This document shows, in pieces, positions 1-11,539 of a stretch of DNA of 64,000 nucleotides. The DNA lies in assembly GCF_002288925.2 (NCBI RefSeq), contig NW_022098069.1, forward strand, positions 77,096,828 to 77,160,827, in the 5' to 3' direction. The first letter of the stretch is position 1, and every line of letters begins with the position of its first letter. Under the pieces are notes generated by a model, which made no database searches, was not told where the DNA came from, and worked only from the letters and a program-made list of their open reading frames with translations. Origin of the DNA: Delphinapterus leucas. Lineage: Eukaryota; Chordata; Mammalia; Artiodactyla; Monodontidae. A program made the translations under genes and the position numbers.

Positions 1-171
1 TCTGTGCTTAATTATAAACATGAATCAAACTCTGAAAGCTTTTGTACAATCTGCACGTTCTTAATCTATGTAATACATCAAATTTTTTAAATGTGCATTA
101 TAAATTATACCTTCACTTATAATGTGGTCATTCAGCTTGCGTTTTTTTTGTATAATTCTGATTTCCCTATT

Positions 172-535
172 CATTTTTTTCTTCCAGTTTTACTGAAGTA
201 TAATTGACATACAGCACTGTATAAATTTATGATTTGATCTCCATATATCATGAAGTGATTATCACAATAAGTTTAGTGAACATCCATCATCTAATATAGA
301 TACAAAATTGTTTAAAAAAACCCATTTTTCCTTGTGATGAGAATTCTTAGGATTTACTCTCTTAATTTTCATATATAACATAACAGTATTATTCAATATT
401 TATCATGTTGTGCATTACATCCCTAGTATTGATACTTAGGTGTCTTATAACTGGAAGTTTTTATCTTTTGACTATCCTCTTTGAACTCCCCCTCTCCCCA
501 CCCCCTGACTGATCTCTTTTTCTGTGAGTTTTCTT
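172..535 (-). mobile_element. L1 (LINE-1) 3' end, old copy
   Basis: Read on the minus strand, this resembles the 3'UTR of a mammalian L1: a run ending in the recognisable 'tacttcagtaaaactgg' just before a T/C-rich stretch that corresponds to the former A tail. A pyrimidine-rich block near 480-510 matches the G-rich part of L1 3'UTRs. There is no coding sequence, so the copy is strongly 5' truncated. It abuts a second, similar 3' end. The exact subfamily and borders are not determinable by eye. Confidence 0.55.
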
Positions 536-830
536 GTTTATTTTTGAAGTATAAGTGACCTTCAACACTATGTTAGTTCCTGTTACATAACATAATGATT
601 TGATATTTCTATACATTTTTAAATGATCACAAGGATAAGTCCAGCTACAATATGTCACCATACAAATATGTTACATAGTTATTGACAATATTCCCCATAC
701 AGTACGTTGCATAACCATGATTCATTTATTCTGCAACTGGAAGTTTGTACCTCAATCTCCCTCACCTACTTCTTTCCTCCCCCAACTCCTTTCCCCTTGA
801 AAACCACCTGTTCTCTGTTTGTTTGTTGTT
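536..830 (-). mobile_element. Second L1 3' end in tandem
   Basis: This repeats the pattern of the preceding element. It starts at 'tttttgaagtataagtgacc' (an L1 3' terminus in reverse) and runs to a C-rich block near 760-800 (reverse of the G-rich 3'UTR tract). It is either an independent insertion next to the first copy, or the first copy's host interrupted by it. It is non-coding. Confidence 0.55.
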
Positions 831-839
831 TTTTTTTAA

Positions 840-1500
840 TTTTTAGCTTGGTTACTTAGGGCTCACTCATGGGTAATTATGAGCTCTTTATTGGTCAAAG
901 GTTATACTTAAACTTCCTTAACCAGTTAGATCTTTTCCATTTACCACTGGATATGTATATGCCTTGGAGGCTACTATTACAGCTCAAGGAGCTGTGTTTG
1001 TCTCATTTTCAGACAAGGCCTAGTAGTTTGTATATTTCCTCTTCAATCACTCTAGAGAGGACACAGCCTTGGACATTCCCTGAGTCTTCCAGATTGCCAA
1101 GGGTGAGTATGATTTTATTTATAAGAGTTTATAGGAATTGGCTTTAGAGGAGTTGCCACTGGGTCAGAGTAGCTTATTACTTAGTATATGCTCTGAGATT
1201 GTGTTTAAGCCCCCATACAGGTGAGGTTTCTGCCTTATATTGATGAGTCTGTGTGTGATTTGTTGAATGCTTTATTTGCAACTTAATTAGAACTAACACA
1301 TTAACCACTTTCTCCTGCTTTAGACCTTTCAAAACAAATTAAAAAACAAAATTAAGTCAGAATATCATTGATTTAAATTGATCGATACAGCCAACAGTAT
1401 ATGGAAAAAGTCTTTAAGGACCTGTGGGTTGAAACTAACTTCTCTTTTGTATGGTTTCTTAAATCTTTAATCAAAATGTGTTTTTTATTGTTTTCCTCAG
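840..1500. other. Unique-looking stretch with an exon-like segment
   Basis: I recognise no repeat in this 660-bp stretch. It holds a 90-bp segment at 1,013-1,102 bounded by a good 3' splice-site consensus (pyrimidine tract then CAG) and a consensus donor (AAGG|GTGAGT), open in one frame. There is no supporting context such as a promoter or neighbouring exon, so it is noted only as a candidate. Confidence 0.3.
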
Positions 1501-1567
1501 CACCTTCACCTCTGCATAAATAAGTTAATACTGTTCTTGTTTTTGCACAAATAAGTTAATATTGTCT

Positions 1568-2032
1568 TTGCCTGTATTCGTTTCCTGAGGCTGTTCTTAA
1601 CAAAGTACCACAAACCAGGTGGCTTAAAGCAACAGAATTATATTCTCTCACAGCTCTGGAAACATTAAGTCCAAAATCAAGGTATCAACAGAGCCATGCT
1701 TCCTCTGAGATTCTTGCATCTTCCTAGCTTCCGATCACCGCTAAACCTTGTTACTCCTTGACTTGCATCTGCACTGTTCTAATCTCTGCCTCTCTGGCCA
1801 CAGGGTTTTCTCCCTGTGTGTCTCTGTATACACATGGAATTTTCTTCTTCCTACAAGGACACCAGTCTTATTGGATTAGATCCCATCCTACTCCAGTGTA
1901 GCTTTATCCTAACTAATTACATTTGCAATGATTCCATTCCCAAATAAATTCATATTCAGAGGTACTGGGCGTTAGGAATTCAAAGTATTTTCTTAGGTAC
2001 ACGATTGGACCTATAACATTGTTTTTACACAA
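1568..2032 (-). mobile_element. MaLR solo LTR, MLT1-type
   Basis: In reverse orientation this shows the landmarks of an MLT1 LTR of the ERVL-MaLR group. They are the 3' block at 1,575-1,640 (reverse of '...ttaagccacctggtttgtggtactttgtt'), the central 'tctctgcctctctggccacagg' type block, and the 5' block near 1,895-1,990 with 'taactaattacatttgcaatgattcc'. There is no internal coding region, so it is a solo LTR. Such LTRs are ancient and shared across placental mammals. Confidence 0.75.
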
Positions 2033-2214
2033 AATGCTACAAGTAGTACTTAGAAGCCCTTTCTTTCCCTCTTTGAGACTTAACCAACCCCCTCAGAATG
2101 GGACAGATGAAAGGGAAGACTTAAAATAACTTCTGCCCAAACACAGCCCTCACTTTAGTCTTTCCTACCAAAGCTCCAATTTAAGAACTTCTGACCTAAT
2201 CTAAATATTCAGTT

Positions 2215-2330
2215 AAAAGATAATGAAATGTAGGCCAAAAAAGGCCATGTGACTTATCCAGAGTCATATTAATCATTGACTGGGATTCTAGTTTAGGAAT
2301 TTTGAATTTTCAAGTTTAAATCATTATCCA
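2215..2330 (+). mobile_element. MIR SINE fragment
   Basis: A short, diverged match to the MIR core and 3' half: 'ccatgtgacttatccagagtcat' corresponds to the MIR 'taacttgcccaaggtcac' region, followed by 'gggattctagttta' for 'gggattcgaacccag'. No terminal repeats can be recognised at this age. Confidence 0.4.
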
Positions 2331-2643
2331 AAATGAAGTGATGAACTCAAAGTTTCATCTGTATTTGTTTTGGTGTCCAAGAATCAGGGACATGGGATGA
2401 GATATCAGGAATAACTTTGGCTATGGACCTCCAACAAAAATATTTCCTTTGATTTGAAAGGAGCCAGCATCATAAATCTGCATCATTTTTCTAATTCATG
2501 CATGGACCCAGTCGTGTGCTGAATGTAATTACAGTAAAGTTAAACTGCATTTTGAAGTTTATATCAGAATTCTAGAAATAAAGAAACCAAGAGTAAGAAC
2601 CAGATTAAGTCAGAGTGACCGCTATTAAAATTAGGAAGCACAG

Positions 2644-2980
2644 GACTTCCCTGGTGTTGCAGTGGTTAAGAATCCACCTGCCAATGCAGGGGACACGGGT
2701 TCCAGCTCTGGTTCGGGAAGATCCCACATGCCGTGGAGCAACTAATCCCATGTGCCACAACTACTGAGCCCGCATGCCACAACTACTGAAGCCCACGCAC
2801 CTAGAGCCCGTGCTCCACAACAAGAGAAGCCACCACAATGAGAAGCCCGCGCACTGCAAGAGAAGCCACTGAAATGAGAAGCCGCGCACTGCCCAAGCCC
2901 TCACTCGCCACAACTAGAGAAAGCCCGCGCAAAACAACGAAGACCCAACGCAGCCAAATAAATAAATAAATGAATTTATA
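2644..2980 (+). mobile_element. CHR-type tRNA-derived SINE (long form)
   Basis: The head is tRNA-Glu-like ('cttccctggtgttgcagtgg', then a B-box-like 'gggttccagctctggttc'). It is followed by the CHR-specific body with repeated 'cacaactactgagcc' units and an (aaat)n tail. Perfect 15-bp target-site duplications, aattaggaagcacag, lie at 2,629-2,643 and 2,981-2,995 and fix the borders. This SINE class is known from cetaceans, hippos and ruminants. Confidence 0.93.
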
Positions 2981-2999
2981 AATTAGGAAGCACAGCCAA

Positions 3000-3800
3000 G
3001 GTTATGGGGAAAGTCTGTACTCAAACAAATCTTCTATAAACCCATTTCCTTGTTTGCAGTTGTCACTGTATCTGCAAGAGACACTGAGCTCCATTTATTC
3101 CATTTGAGAACAACCAGAAGACATACACACTATTAGGTAAAACTGCCCATCTTTCCAGATTTCTGATCTAAAACTTCATCATTGGTTTCTGACGGCTAGC
3201 ATCCTCTCTCCATGCAGAAGTTCTTAAATCTATAATCAAAGGGTTAGAGATTAACTCCTTAACTCTTGTTTCCTTCAATATTTAACATCTTTAAAAATTC
3301 AAACTATATACTCTATGTTAGATAATCATCCCCAAGAATAGGTCTGGAATCCTTTAACATTAAGAAGCAGAGATTGTAGTCCCAAGCCCAAACGAAGAGG
3401 TTTAAAGACTCACAGAGCAATGCAAGAACTGTCAGAAGAGATGTTCCACCTGACTACATTTCTGAAGCCTTGTTATTCTTTGTTTTATAGTCTGATGCAT
3501 GGCTCTTTCTCAGCGTGTCATATTTTAGCCTTCCTTTTCCAGTTTCACACAGTGCTCTTTGGTCTTGACTAATGGCTTGACTTGGCTTTCGGGAGTAACT
3601 TTCCTCTTGACTCTTACATAATCCCGGTCACATAAACCACTCTTCTAATTGTTGACCACAACTTGCCACCGCGGTAACTCCTTTTTTGAAGACTTTGTGA
3701 GGGGTACCAGCTGCTCTGTTACGCTTTGCTTCCCTCCTCTGGCAATAACTAGTCATTGCAGTTAACCTCTCAAATTCTTACATATCAGTTGTAGTTCCTG
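3000..3800. other. Unique sequence, nothing recognised
   Basis: Mixed-composition DNA with no repeat, ORF or splice pair that I would defend. There is a moderately GC-rich patch around 3,600-3,740. Confidence 0.4.
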
Positions 3801-3805
3801 ACTCA

Positions 3806-4390
3806 GTTTACTAATTTATTCATTTGTCCATTTCTTCAAGAAATATTTATAGATTACCAATCAATTGCCAGACACAGACAGGTTATGAGGACAAAAAGTT
3901 GTATCAAATCATATTTTTTTCTTAGCCCTATTGATCTTACAGTATGGGGAAGATAATCATTAATCAGGGCTTCCCTGGTGGTGCAGCGGTTAAGAATCCA
4001 CCTTCCAATGCAGGGACATGGGTTCAAGCCCTGGTCCGGGAAGATCCCACATGCTGCAGAGCAACTAATCCCGTGTGCCACAACTACTGAGCCTGTGCTC
4101 TAGAGCCCGTGAGCCACAACTACTGAGCCTGTGTGCCACAACTACTGAAGCCCACGTGCCTACAGCCCGTGCTCCGCAACAAGAGAAGCCATTGCAATGA
4201 GAAGCGCGCACACTGCAACGAAGAGTAGCCCCGCTCACTGCAACTAGAGAAAGCCCGTGCACAGCAACAAAGACCCAAAGCAGCCAAAAATAAATAAATA
4301 AATTTATAAAAAAAAAATCATTAATCAAATAATGACTTGCTTATCATTGACATTGCCTTGTTGGAGTTATCTGCGTTTCCTTAATTGCCA
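3806..4390 (-). mobile_element. L2 relic interrupted by a SINE
   Basis: The segment from 'ttcatttgtccatttcttcaag' through 'aaatatttatagattaccaat' is the reverse of the common L2 3' end (the '...ggtgctcaataaatatttgttgaatgaatga' motif). It appears to resume after the CHR SINE at 3,967-4,316. It is highly diverged and the outer limits are a guess. Confidence 0.4.
3967..4316 (+). mobile_element. CHR-type SINE (long form) with perfect TSD
   Basis: Starts 'ggcttccctggtggtgcagcgg', carries the tRNA-like A/B-box region, the tandem 'cacaactactgagcctgtg' body, an 'agagaagcc' block and an (aaat)n/A-rich tail. The 11-bp duplication atcattaatca at 3,956-3,966 and 4,317-4,327 is perfect. The insertion is inside an L2 relic, so it postdates it. 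Confidence 0.95.
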
Positions 4391-4454
4391 GGCTTGCTTC
4401 TTTTGGATCTCATGATATTAGAATGATTACTTTTTAATAAATTATCTTATTTAT

Positions 4455-4640
4455 TTATTCTTTTCATCTGTTCATTCAACATGAATCTATTAAATAACTA
4501 TGCATCAGGCTCAAAACACTGATGATACAACATGAACACGAGAGATCTCTAGCATGAAATCTAACACAAAATCTATCAGAAAGATAACTATTAAGATAAG
4601 TGATTAAAATAAATTTTTCTAGAATAAATGTAGAGTACAA
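4455..4640 (-). mobile_element. L2 3' end relic
   Basis: 'ttcatctgttcattcaacatgaatctattaaataactatgcatcagg' is a diverged reverse copy of the L2 3' terminus, followed by a drifted version of the upstream L2 3' region. No terminal duplications can be seen at this age. Confidence 0.4.
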
Positions 4641-4839
4641 GAGAAGAAACACTTGAAGTATGTAAGAAGTATTTATTTTCAAATACATACTTTCCATATA
4701 ATGAGAGAATTAGGCCAAGTTTTCCTCTAGTGTTTGCACATGGTAATATTATCACCTTTATCTTTGTGTGTTTGTATATGTATGCTTTTTGGGGAGTGAG
4801 TGCTATACTCTGCATAATTTGTGTAATCTTATTAGATGT

Positions 4840-4975
4840 ATATATTTTTACAGAAAAGGAAAATGATTCTCAAATTTAAGGGATTTGCTTAAGACTAAGT
4901 ATCTAAAAAGTGGCAGAGGTAATTTTTCAATTCAGAGTTTCTGCTGTGATTGCTCTCTCTTCCCCATATGCCAGA
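4840..4975 (+). mobile_element. MIR SINE relic
   Basis: Order of landmarks: 'acagaaaaggaaaatgattctcaaat' (MIR 'cagatgaggaaactgaggc'), 'gggatttgcttaagactaag' and 'gtggcagaggtaatttttcaattcag' (MIR 'gtggcagagccgggattcg'). A typical 70-75 percent match by eye. Confidence 0.45.
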
Positions 4976-5193
4976 AAATGAATATAATGTTAATATTCAT
5001 TTAATGTACCATCAGGGTTATGTCTACAAAGAATTCTTTAAATCACATTTAAAATTATGCCACATTTAAATAATGTAAGATCCCCTTTTTTTTCTCCCAT
5101 TTTTACTTTAATTTTATAGAGCTTAAACATTTAGCCTGTCATTAATCTGTATTGGATTCTGTGATGTGCCACTAAGATCTACCTTCAATGAAA

Positions 5194-5575
5194 TGTTTGT
5201 TGATCTAGCTGCTTGGAGCTCTGGTGGCCAAAAGCCTTCAACTTCCCTGTAGAGATTGTCTCAGCTGAAGAGAGTTGCTTCTTTCTGATCATTCTCCTTC
5301 CTGGGGCGCCCCCCACTCAACCACATATCAATTCCTGACCATTTCAATTCAAATGGACAATTCGAAGGACCATTCTAGTTCCATAACTCCAGTGCATTCG
5401 GTGATACAGCCATTGGACCTGCATTACAGTGTGACATCTCCCTTTGCCCAATCTGTTTCTTTCCTCTCTCTTCCACAGTTATTGATTTCAAGGAAGGCCA
5501 TGCCTTAGTAAATATCTAGTACACTAAACTTCATCTCAGTTTAGTCTGCTCTTTGGGGAATAACCCCAGTGATAG
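5194..5575 (+). repeat. 5' LTR of the ERVL-like relic
   Basis: Co-linear with the 3' LTR at 7,021-7,395, for example in the 'ttattgatttcaagg ... ctaaacttcatctca' 3' portion and the preceding pyrimidine-rich block. I judge identity at roughly two thirds by eye. The start is inferred from a TG dinucleotide and is not certain. Confidence 0.5.
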
Positions 5576-5749
5576 TTGTACCAGATGTGGGCTAAGAAAG
5601 TAGCTGCATAAGCTGGGTCCCTTATGATCCACCATTATTGTACCAGCTCCCCTCCCCCAGCTAACACTTATGGCAGTATGCAGGGACTTTTATGATGACC
5701 TGATGGAGGAGGAAAAAAGCAAACTCTGTATGTGGATGTAAGCCAAAAA

Positions 5750-6530
5750 TAGATGGAATTCTCTACAGATTCACCTAGTAGTGACCTTGAAAGACAGTGG
5801 CAAGAGAAAATTCCCTTAATGAGCAGAACACCTGGTGTCTACTTTGTGTGGAAAGAGATGTGGCCCAAGGTTAGAATTTATACTTACTTGTGGACACTAG
5901 CAAATGGTAGGGGGAAAAAAATGAAAGATCATGGACAGGAGGGTGTAGATTAGAGAAAAAAAGTATTATATATGAGAGTGGGCATAAACTATGAAGATTT
6001 TCATATCACATGTTAATGTCAACCAGAGAGCTTCTACCATGAAACAGGCAATAAACAAGTAGAAAAGGTGACTCAACCTGTTAACATCAGCTGGCCTCCC
6101 TCATTGGCCATCACAGTGCTGGCAGAAATGGAGGCTATGCATGGACCCAGAAGGATGGGCTTTTGCTTACCAAGCCTCATGTAGCTCCTGCTGCTGTCAA
6201 ATGTCCAACCTGGCAGCAAGAAAAACCAACATTCAGTCCCCATTGTGGCACCATTCCTTGATCATACTAATTGGCCACTTAGGGATAACTTTACTACATG
6301 GATCTTCTATCATGGGTTTGGGAACCAAAGAGTTGAAATAGGAGTGGCCCCACTTACCTTCACTCCCAATAACCCACTTAGGACATTTGTGCTTCCTGTA
6401 TCTTGAACTTTAAGTTCTGTAGGTTTAGAGGTCTTGGTTCTCAAAAGGGGAACATGTCCACTGGATCCAGGAAACCCAGGGAGAATCCCATCTAACTAGA
6501 AGGTAAGAGTGTCACTTTTCATTATGGGCT
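5750..6530 (+). pseudogene. Decayed ERVL-type pol (RNase H to integrase C-terminus)
   Basis: Short open segments (5,753-5,953 and 6,141-6,341, then unbroken similarity to about 6,530) resemble the end of ERVL-type pol: an RNase H-side segment, an integrase zinc-finger-like block around 6,150-6,260, then the integrase C-terminal region from about 6,310. The integrase catalytic core between these blocks appears to be missing, since the text jumps from the N-terminal block to the C-terminal block near 6,300. Multiple stops and frame changes make it non-functional. The call is from family knowledge without alignment. Confidence 0.55.
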
Positions 6531-7020
6531 ACTTGTGGGAAATGACAATCAGCAAGAAGATGTGAGATATGTGATATCCTTGAAGAGATAATTGACCTTG
6601 TTTACCAAGAGGAGTCAGGACTGCCGTTATACCTGGGTTCAAGGAGGAGTTTGTTTTGCACACAGGTGATTCATTTAGGTATTTGTTCTTCTGTCCTTGC
6701 TGTAGTTTGATCATAAATGGGAAAGTGTAGCAATTCTGGCCTGAGTAGGGCATGCATAGGCTCAGAACCTAGAAATGATCATTTAAGTCACACCAGAGGT
6801 AAGCCATTGAGACCAGCAAAGGTGATAGCTGAGAAGGAGGGGAAACTTTAGGGGATAATGAAGGAGAGAAACAATGAATGTCAGTTTTGGCCAACTGCAG
6901 AAGCAGTGAATGTTTTCCAAAGTGCTAATCTTCCTCTCAAAGGATTTCTCCAGGAGGAGAGTCCACTGAAGTTTCAGAGCATATTTGAAGTTGTGGATTC
7001 AAAAGCTGCAAATGGGGGAA

Positions 7021-7395
7021 TGTTGTGATGCACCACCCTTTAACCATCAGCTGTCATCTCCTCCAGGAATTGCATCAGTTGCAGAGCGCCTTGCCCCAAA
7101 TCACATCCCTTTCCTGGGGTGGATCAAGTCTAACAAGTGATCTGTGTGCTAGTCTAAAGACCAAGCCATCTCATTCTAACCTTAAGTTCAACTCTGAAGG
7201 GCCCATTCTAGCTTCACAGTTCATAATGGGTTGTCCAAGGCTGCTGGGCTTGCATGACACCTCAACTCTTCCTTTGTCCAAACCTGCTCCCTCCCTCTCC
7301 CATCCATAGGTATTGATCTCAAGGGTGATCCTGAATATCTATCCTACACACTAAACTCCATCTTAAAATCGGCATCTCAGAGAACATAACCTGCA
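7021..7395 (+). repeat. 3' LTR of the ERVL-like relic
   Basis: 375 bp opening TGTTGTGATG immediately after a polypurine tract and closing near ACCTGCA. It contains a pyrimidine-rich segment (7,260-7,305) and a terminal part resembling the 5' copy. No flanking target duplication can be recognised. Confidence 0.55.
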
Positions 7396-8080
7396 ATGAA
7401 CATTCATTGACTCAATTTCAGTTTTCCTCCTCTCTTAATTTTGCTGGGATTTCCATATTTAATTAGACTAAGCTGAGATATAATAATTTTGCCTGTTGAT
7501 GTTCTCTAGTTTTTAACGAACTCTTTCCTCAGCATTTGATATATTTAGTTACATAAAATTATTTATGACCACTTTATATATTCCATATGATTCATTACCT
7601 TTAGCAATTATGCAAGACCTATAGTTTTAGTTAAATTAAAAAAAAATTTCTGTAACATAATTCTGTCACATAGAAGTATGTGTATGTGTTTAGGTGGAAA
7701 TGCAAATAAGAGTGAGGAAAGGTATTATAAGTAGAAGGATGTATTTAGGACAAAAATTTCATAGATAACATTATCTACATGATTTCTAAATTTTTATATT
7801 TGATCCATTAGCTTAAATGATCACGATAATACAGCTCTAATTGACAGTGACACGTTTGAAACTGACTCATAAATAAGTATTTACATGGAAATGACTCCTA
7901 TGCAAGTACTTTTCTGACAAGTTTGAGTCATATATATTTCTAATTAACTCAAATTATTTGTATTCACTAATGCAAATTATTGTAATAGCAATTTCATGAA
8001 GCTTTATATATATACCTCTAATAATTTTTTGTAATGATAATTATACTTTCTCTAATATCTATTTAACTTTGTTTCCTCCC
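7396..8080. other. AT-rich unique sequence
   Basis: Strongly AT-rich DNA without a repeat family, ORF or splice pair I can support. Confidence 0.4.

Positions 8081-8082
<2 letters not shown>

Positions 8083-8118
<36 letters not shown>
8083..8118 (+). repeat. (GA)18 microsatellite
   Basis: Uninterrupted GA dinucleotide run of 36 bp. Confidence 0.98.
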
Positions 8119-8119
<1 letters not shown>

Positions 8120-8440
8120 GGAGTGTGCCTATCACAGGGATAATTTTTCAGATTTTATCTAAATATAGGTAAGTCAAAGAAATTATTTTTTTATATTTGA
8201 TTTGAATTTTTTATAAATACAGAAAAATAAAAAATAATAAACAATGCATCGATATATCCACCAAGTAGACTAACCTATTACTAATATTTTGCTACTTTTG
8301 ATATATACTCAGTCCTCACCTTGCAGTCAGATGGTAACAGGAATTTTATCTCAATTACCACTAAAACTTGGAAATCATGGACTGCATTCTGATCTGCATG
8401 TCTCAATTAATGTGGTACTGTACAAAACAAGGACTGCCTC

Positions 8441-8445
8441 TGTGT

Positions 8446-8479
<34 letters not shown>
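8441..8479 (+). repeat. (TG)n microsatellite
   Basis: 39-bp TG repeat with one TA interruption at 8,449-8,450. Open reading frames rich in V/C across it are artefacts of the repeat. Confidence 0.98.
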
Positions 8480-8481
<2 letters not shown>

Positions 8482-8761
8482 CTATTTATATGTACCATTG
8501 GAAAGCAAACTATGGACATCATGACTCTTCACTCAAATGCTTCAGTTCACATCTCCTAAGAAATTCAGCATCCTCTTACATAAATACAGTACAGTCATAA
8601 CCCCTAAAATATAACACCTAAATTATAATTCAATAATCTCACAGAATAATGAAACTGTATTTTAATTTCCCCAATAATTATCTCTCCTCTCAGTCTAAGA
8701 TCCTATCCAACTTTACACATTGTATTTGGTTGTGATTTTACTTTTGCCTTTTTAAATATAC

Positions 8762-8832
8762 AGTGTATATATATATATTCAATACATATATATACATATA
8801 TAGAGAGAGACAGAGATACAGAGAGAAGAGAG
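8762..8832 (+). repeat. AT/GA compound low-complexity tract
   Basis: Runs of 'tatatatata' and 'acatatata' followed by 'gagagagacagagatacagagagaagagag'. Confidence 0.85.
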
Positions 8833-8839
8833 AAACGTT

Positions 8840-11539
8840 TTTTTCATGACCTTTTCTTGAAGCATCCAGGCCAGTAATCTTTGATAATCTGATGTCTGAA
8901 TTTTGTCTTCCAAATGATTTTTGCCCTTTAAAATAGTTTTAGTGTTAGAAACACACATGCACACAAGTATTTCCACTTCTGTTGTCATTAATGAAAGATG
9001 CCATGCATTCAAGTCAGTTTTTTCATTGGACCCATTCAAATTCTCCCTCCTACGTGCTTTGACACACATGGCACTTTTTCTGACAGCAGTCTTCTATTTC
9101 TATGTACTACATATAAAGCCCTTTTATTGAGTAGGAACTGAAATTAATTTTTCTGCTGTTGCCCTAGCAAATGGGAACTCAGGTATAATTAAGATTTTTT
9201 GTTCCAAAGGGTAGAGATCAGCAGAGGTATTTTTTCTTCCATTTAAACACTGCTCTTTCCCTTCATTATGTTACCTCAAAGAAGAGAGAAAAATATAGGA
9301 CAGTATTAGCAACTCAGGCACCAAAATAATATCCTGGGGTCTGGCATACTATGTCCAAAAATTATTTTTTTGTTTGAATATCTCTAATGTGCTCTCATAT
9401 TTGCTGATATTTCTAAGGTAACTTCACATACACGCAGTCAGCACCTGGATATGTAGGACAGTTTGGGGGGACAGTTATAACCGCTCTCATCTGCCTACAC
9501 TACAGTGCACATGTCCTTGGTCACATGTATAATTTCAGTGACTTTTCCAGGATATATTTAGGGTCTATATGTATATATATGCCATATGAAAAAAAATGTA
9601 CAGAATATAGATATATAGAGTTTTTTTTTCCCCGCATAAGTAAATGTCAGATATCTAGAGATGTACAATTAATATGCAGATAACTTTCACATACATTTGT
9701 TCTCATGGACAGGAATTTGTATTTTATTTAATATACAACTGTTGGCATTTTTCCCCTATGCTAAATTTCTGTTTGGTAAATTTCATAGATCTGGATTCAA
9801 CATTTCCTGATTTGTAGCATCCAACTTGAAAATATTTAAGGCACAAACCAAAGCATAGAGGAACACCCTGGGTTTTTGTTTGGAGCACTTATCCATGGTA
9901 GTTTCTGTAAATTAGTTAATATACAATAACACTTTGCAGTTTCTGTGTTTTGTGATAATTGTATAAGCATATCTATGATTGGTTCCAGCTATTTTTGTCT
10001 TTTGCATGTGGAATATTTAAAATCTAAATTTGTAGTAATGTATTTTCTATGGTCATTTAGCAAGATTTTATTTTTCTATATGCCTTTCTGTTCAGTTCTC
10101 CTGTTTAACCATGTAGAAACTTCTGTTTAAAGGCGTGGTGTCAAAAGGCAAGCTTAATAAAAGCATAAATATAAAAGGACATAAATATGACTAAATAAAA
10201 TTATACTTCATGCTTTTCCAGGAGTAAAGATTTATTCACCATTTCACTGCATCATCTAACTGAAAGAAAATTTATAACATACAAACCTCATTTTTGTCTT
10301 TGTCTTGATAGTATTGAATGAGACACTTTAAACAATTATTATAGTCTTTCCTCAATTTGATTAGGAAAGGGACCCATTTGATAGAGGTGTTTTCCATCAT
10401 GTATGAACGTGACACCATGTCAAGATGAAGCAGAACATAGAAAGTTGCTATAATGTAACTTTCAGTTGACACACTGACTCTCTACTGCGTACAAAGTGTT
10501 ATTAAAATCTGGCTTAAATATAAGCAAAGAAAGGGGAAAGTACTGTGTATTTTTATAGTGACAATAAAGTGTTTGGGGTTGGGAATAATTAGTTGTTTGT
10601 TTTTACAAAACAGAAGGAGTTCACTTAGACAAATAACCAGCATTTACTAGTACTTGTAAAAAGAAAAAAAGTAAGATAAATTTACCGGCAACTACTAATC
10701 TGAGAACAAAGACTATAATAGTAGCTGTAAACAGTTTTTATGTTCAGACATGCTATTACTAAAATATTTACTTCTCTGCAAATAGAAGTAAAGCGGCTTT
10801 TGGTTAAAGGTTAACTTCTGTGAAAGCAGGTACAAAAAGTACGTTACAATAGCAAATGTGCTTTACTATACTTCCCAATATACAACATAGCAATATACAA
10901 TATACAAAAAGTTTGAAAATACTATTTCTCTGACTAATATATTACTATAATATACATATAATATGCTATAAACATCTACATTTGAGTAAATCTTTCTGCA
11001 CACAGAAGCATTTCTGTATTAAATTGGCAAATAGATCAGTGATATATTAGGATTTGGTTTTACTACATCTCAACCAAGGCATTTCAGTATAATTTAAATA
11101 TATTTATATAATAGGCCAGGACTTAAATAGAACATTAGTTGAAAAGGAATTTAGAAAACTTATTCATATTCTGGCCTGTTCCAATTTAGAAATGTATATA
11201 TACTTTCAGGAAAGACTCAAATCGGCACACATTTATCCAGTGGCAGTGCAATCAAAAGAAAATATTTGGATTTAACTTGGTTTCAATTTTTTCAAGTTAA
11301 TGTTCATCTCCTATAATTTCATGTTCTTGATAATAACCCAAATATATGTCATTCTTCAGTGATGTCTTAAGCAATTAGGGATGTACTTTAACTTTTGTGA
11401 TCTAACAATGTAAAATTAGATTGCTCTTATATTTCAGTTCATAAGAAGAATTTTGTGTGCCTTAGTATTTGTACCTAAAAGTTCTATTCTAAGGCATACA
11501 TGCAATAAAATGTCATGTGGACCGGATAAGTAGCAGTTA
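8840..11539. other. AT-rich unique sequence, nothing recognised
   Basis: About 2.7 kb of AT-rich DNA with short low-complexity patches (for example 9,568-9,625) and no repeat family or gene structure that I can defend. Open frames at 8,921-9,130 and 9,945-10,130 are short and AT-biased, as expected by chance. Confidence 0.4.

Larger units (their letters stand above)
5194..7395 (+). mobile_element. Ancient ERVL-like provirus, internally deleted
   Basis: Two related LTR-like segments (about 5,194-5,575 and 7,021-7,395) flank about 1.45 kb of decayed internal sequence in the same orientation. The 3' LTR begins with TG directly after a purine-rich tract (aatggggga, 7,010-7,019), as expected of a retroviral polypurine tract, and ends near 'acctgca'. 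The internal part keeps only pol-derived sequence; gag, protease and env are not visible. Normal ERVL proviruses are several kilobases longer, so most of the interior is deleted. It is an inert fossil with many stops and shifts. The subfamily is uncertain. Confidence 0.65.

Noticed and set aside
2760..2940. Tandem 'cacaactactgagcc'-type repeats as a satellite or CRISPR-like array
   Set aside because: They are internal repeats of the CHR SINE body and lie between perfect target duplications.
8289..8600. Frames with runs of C and V
   Set aside because: Produced by the (TG)n microsatellite.
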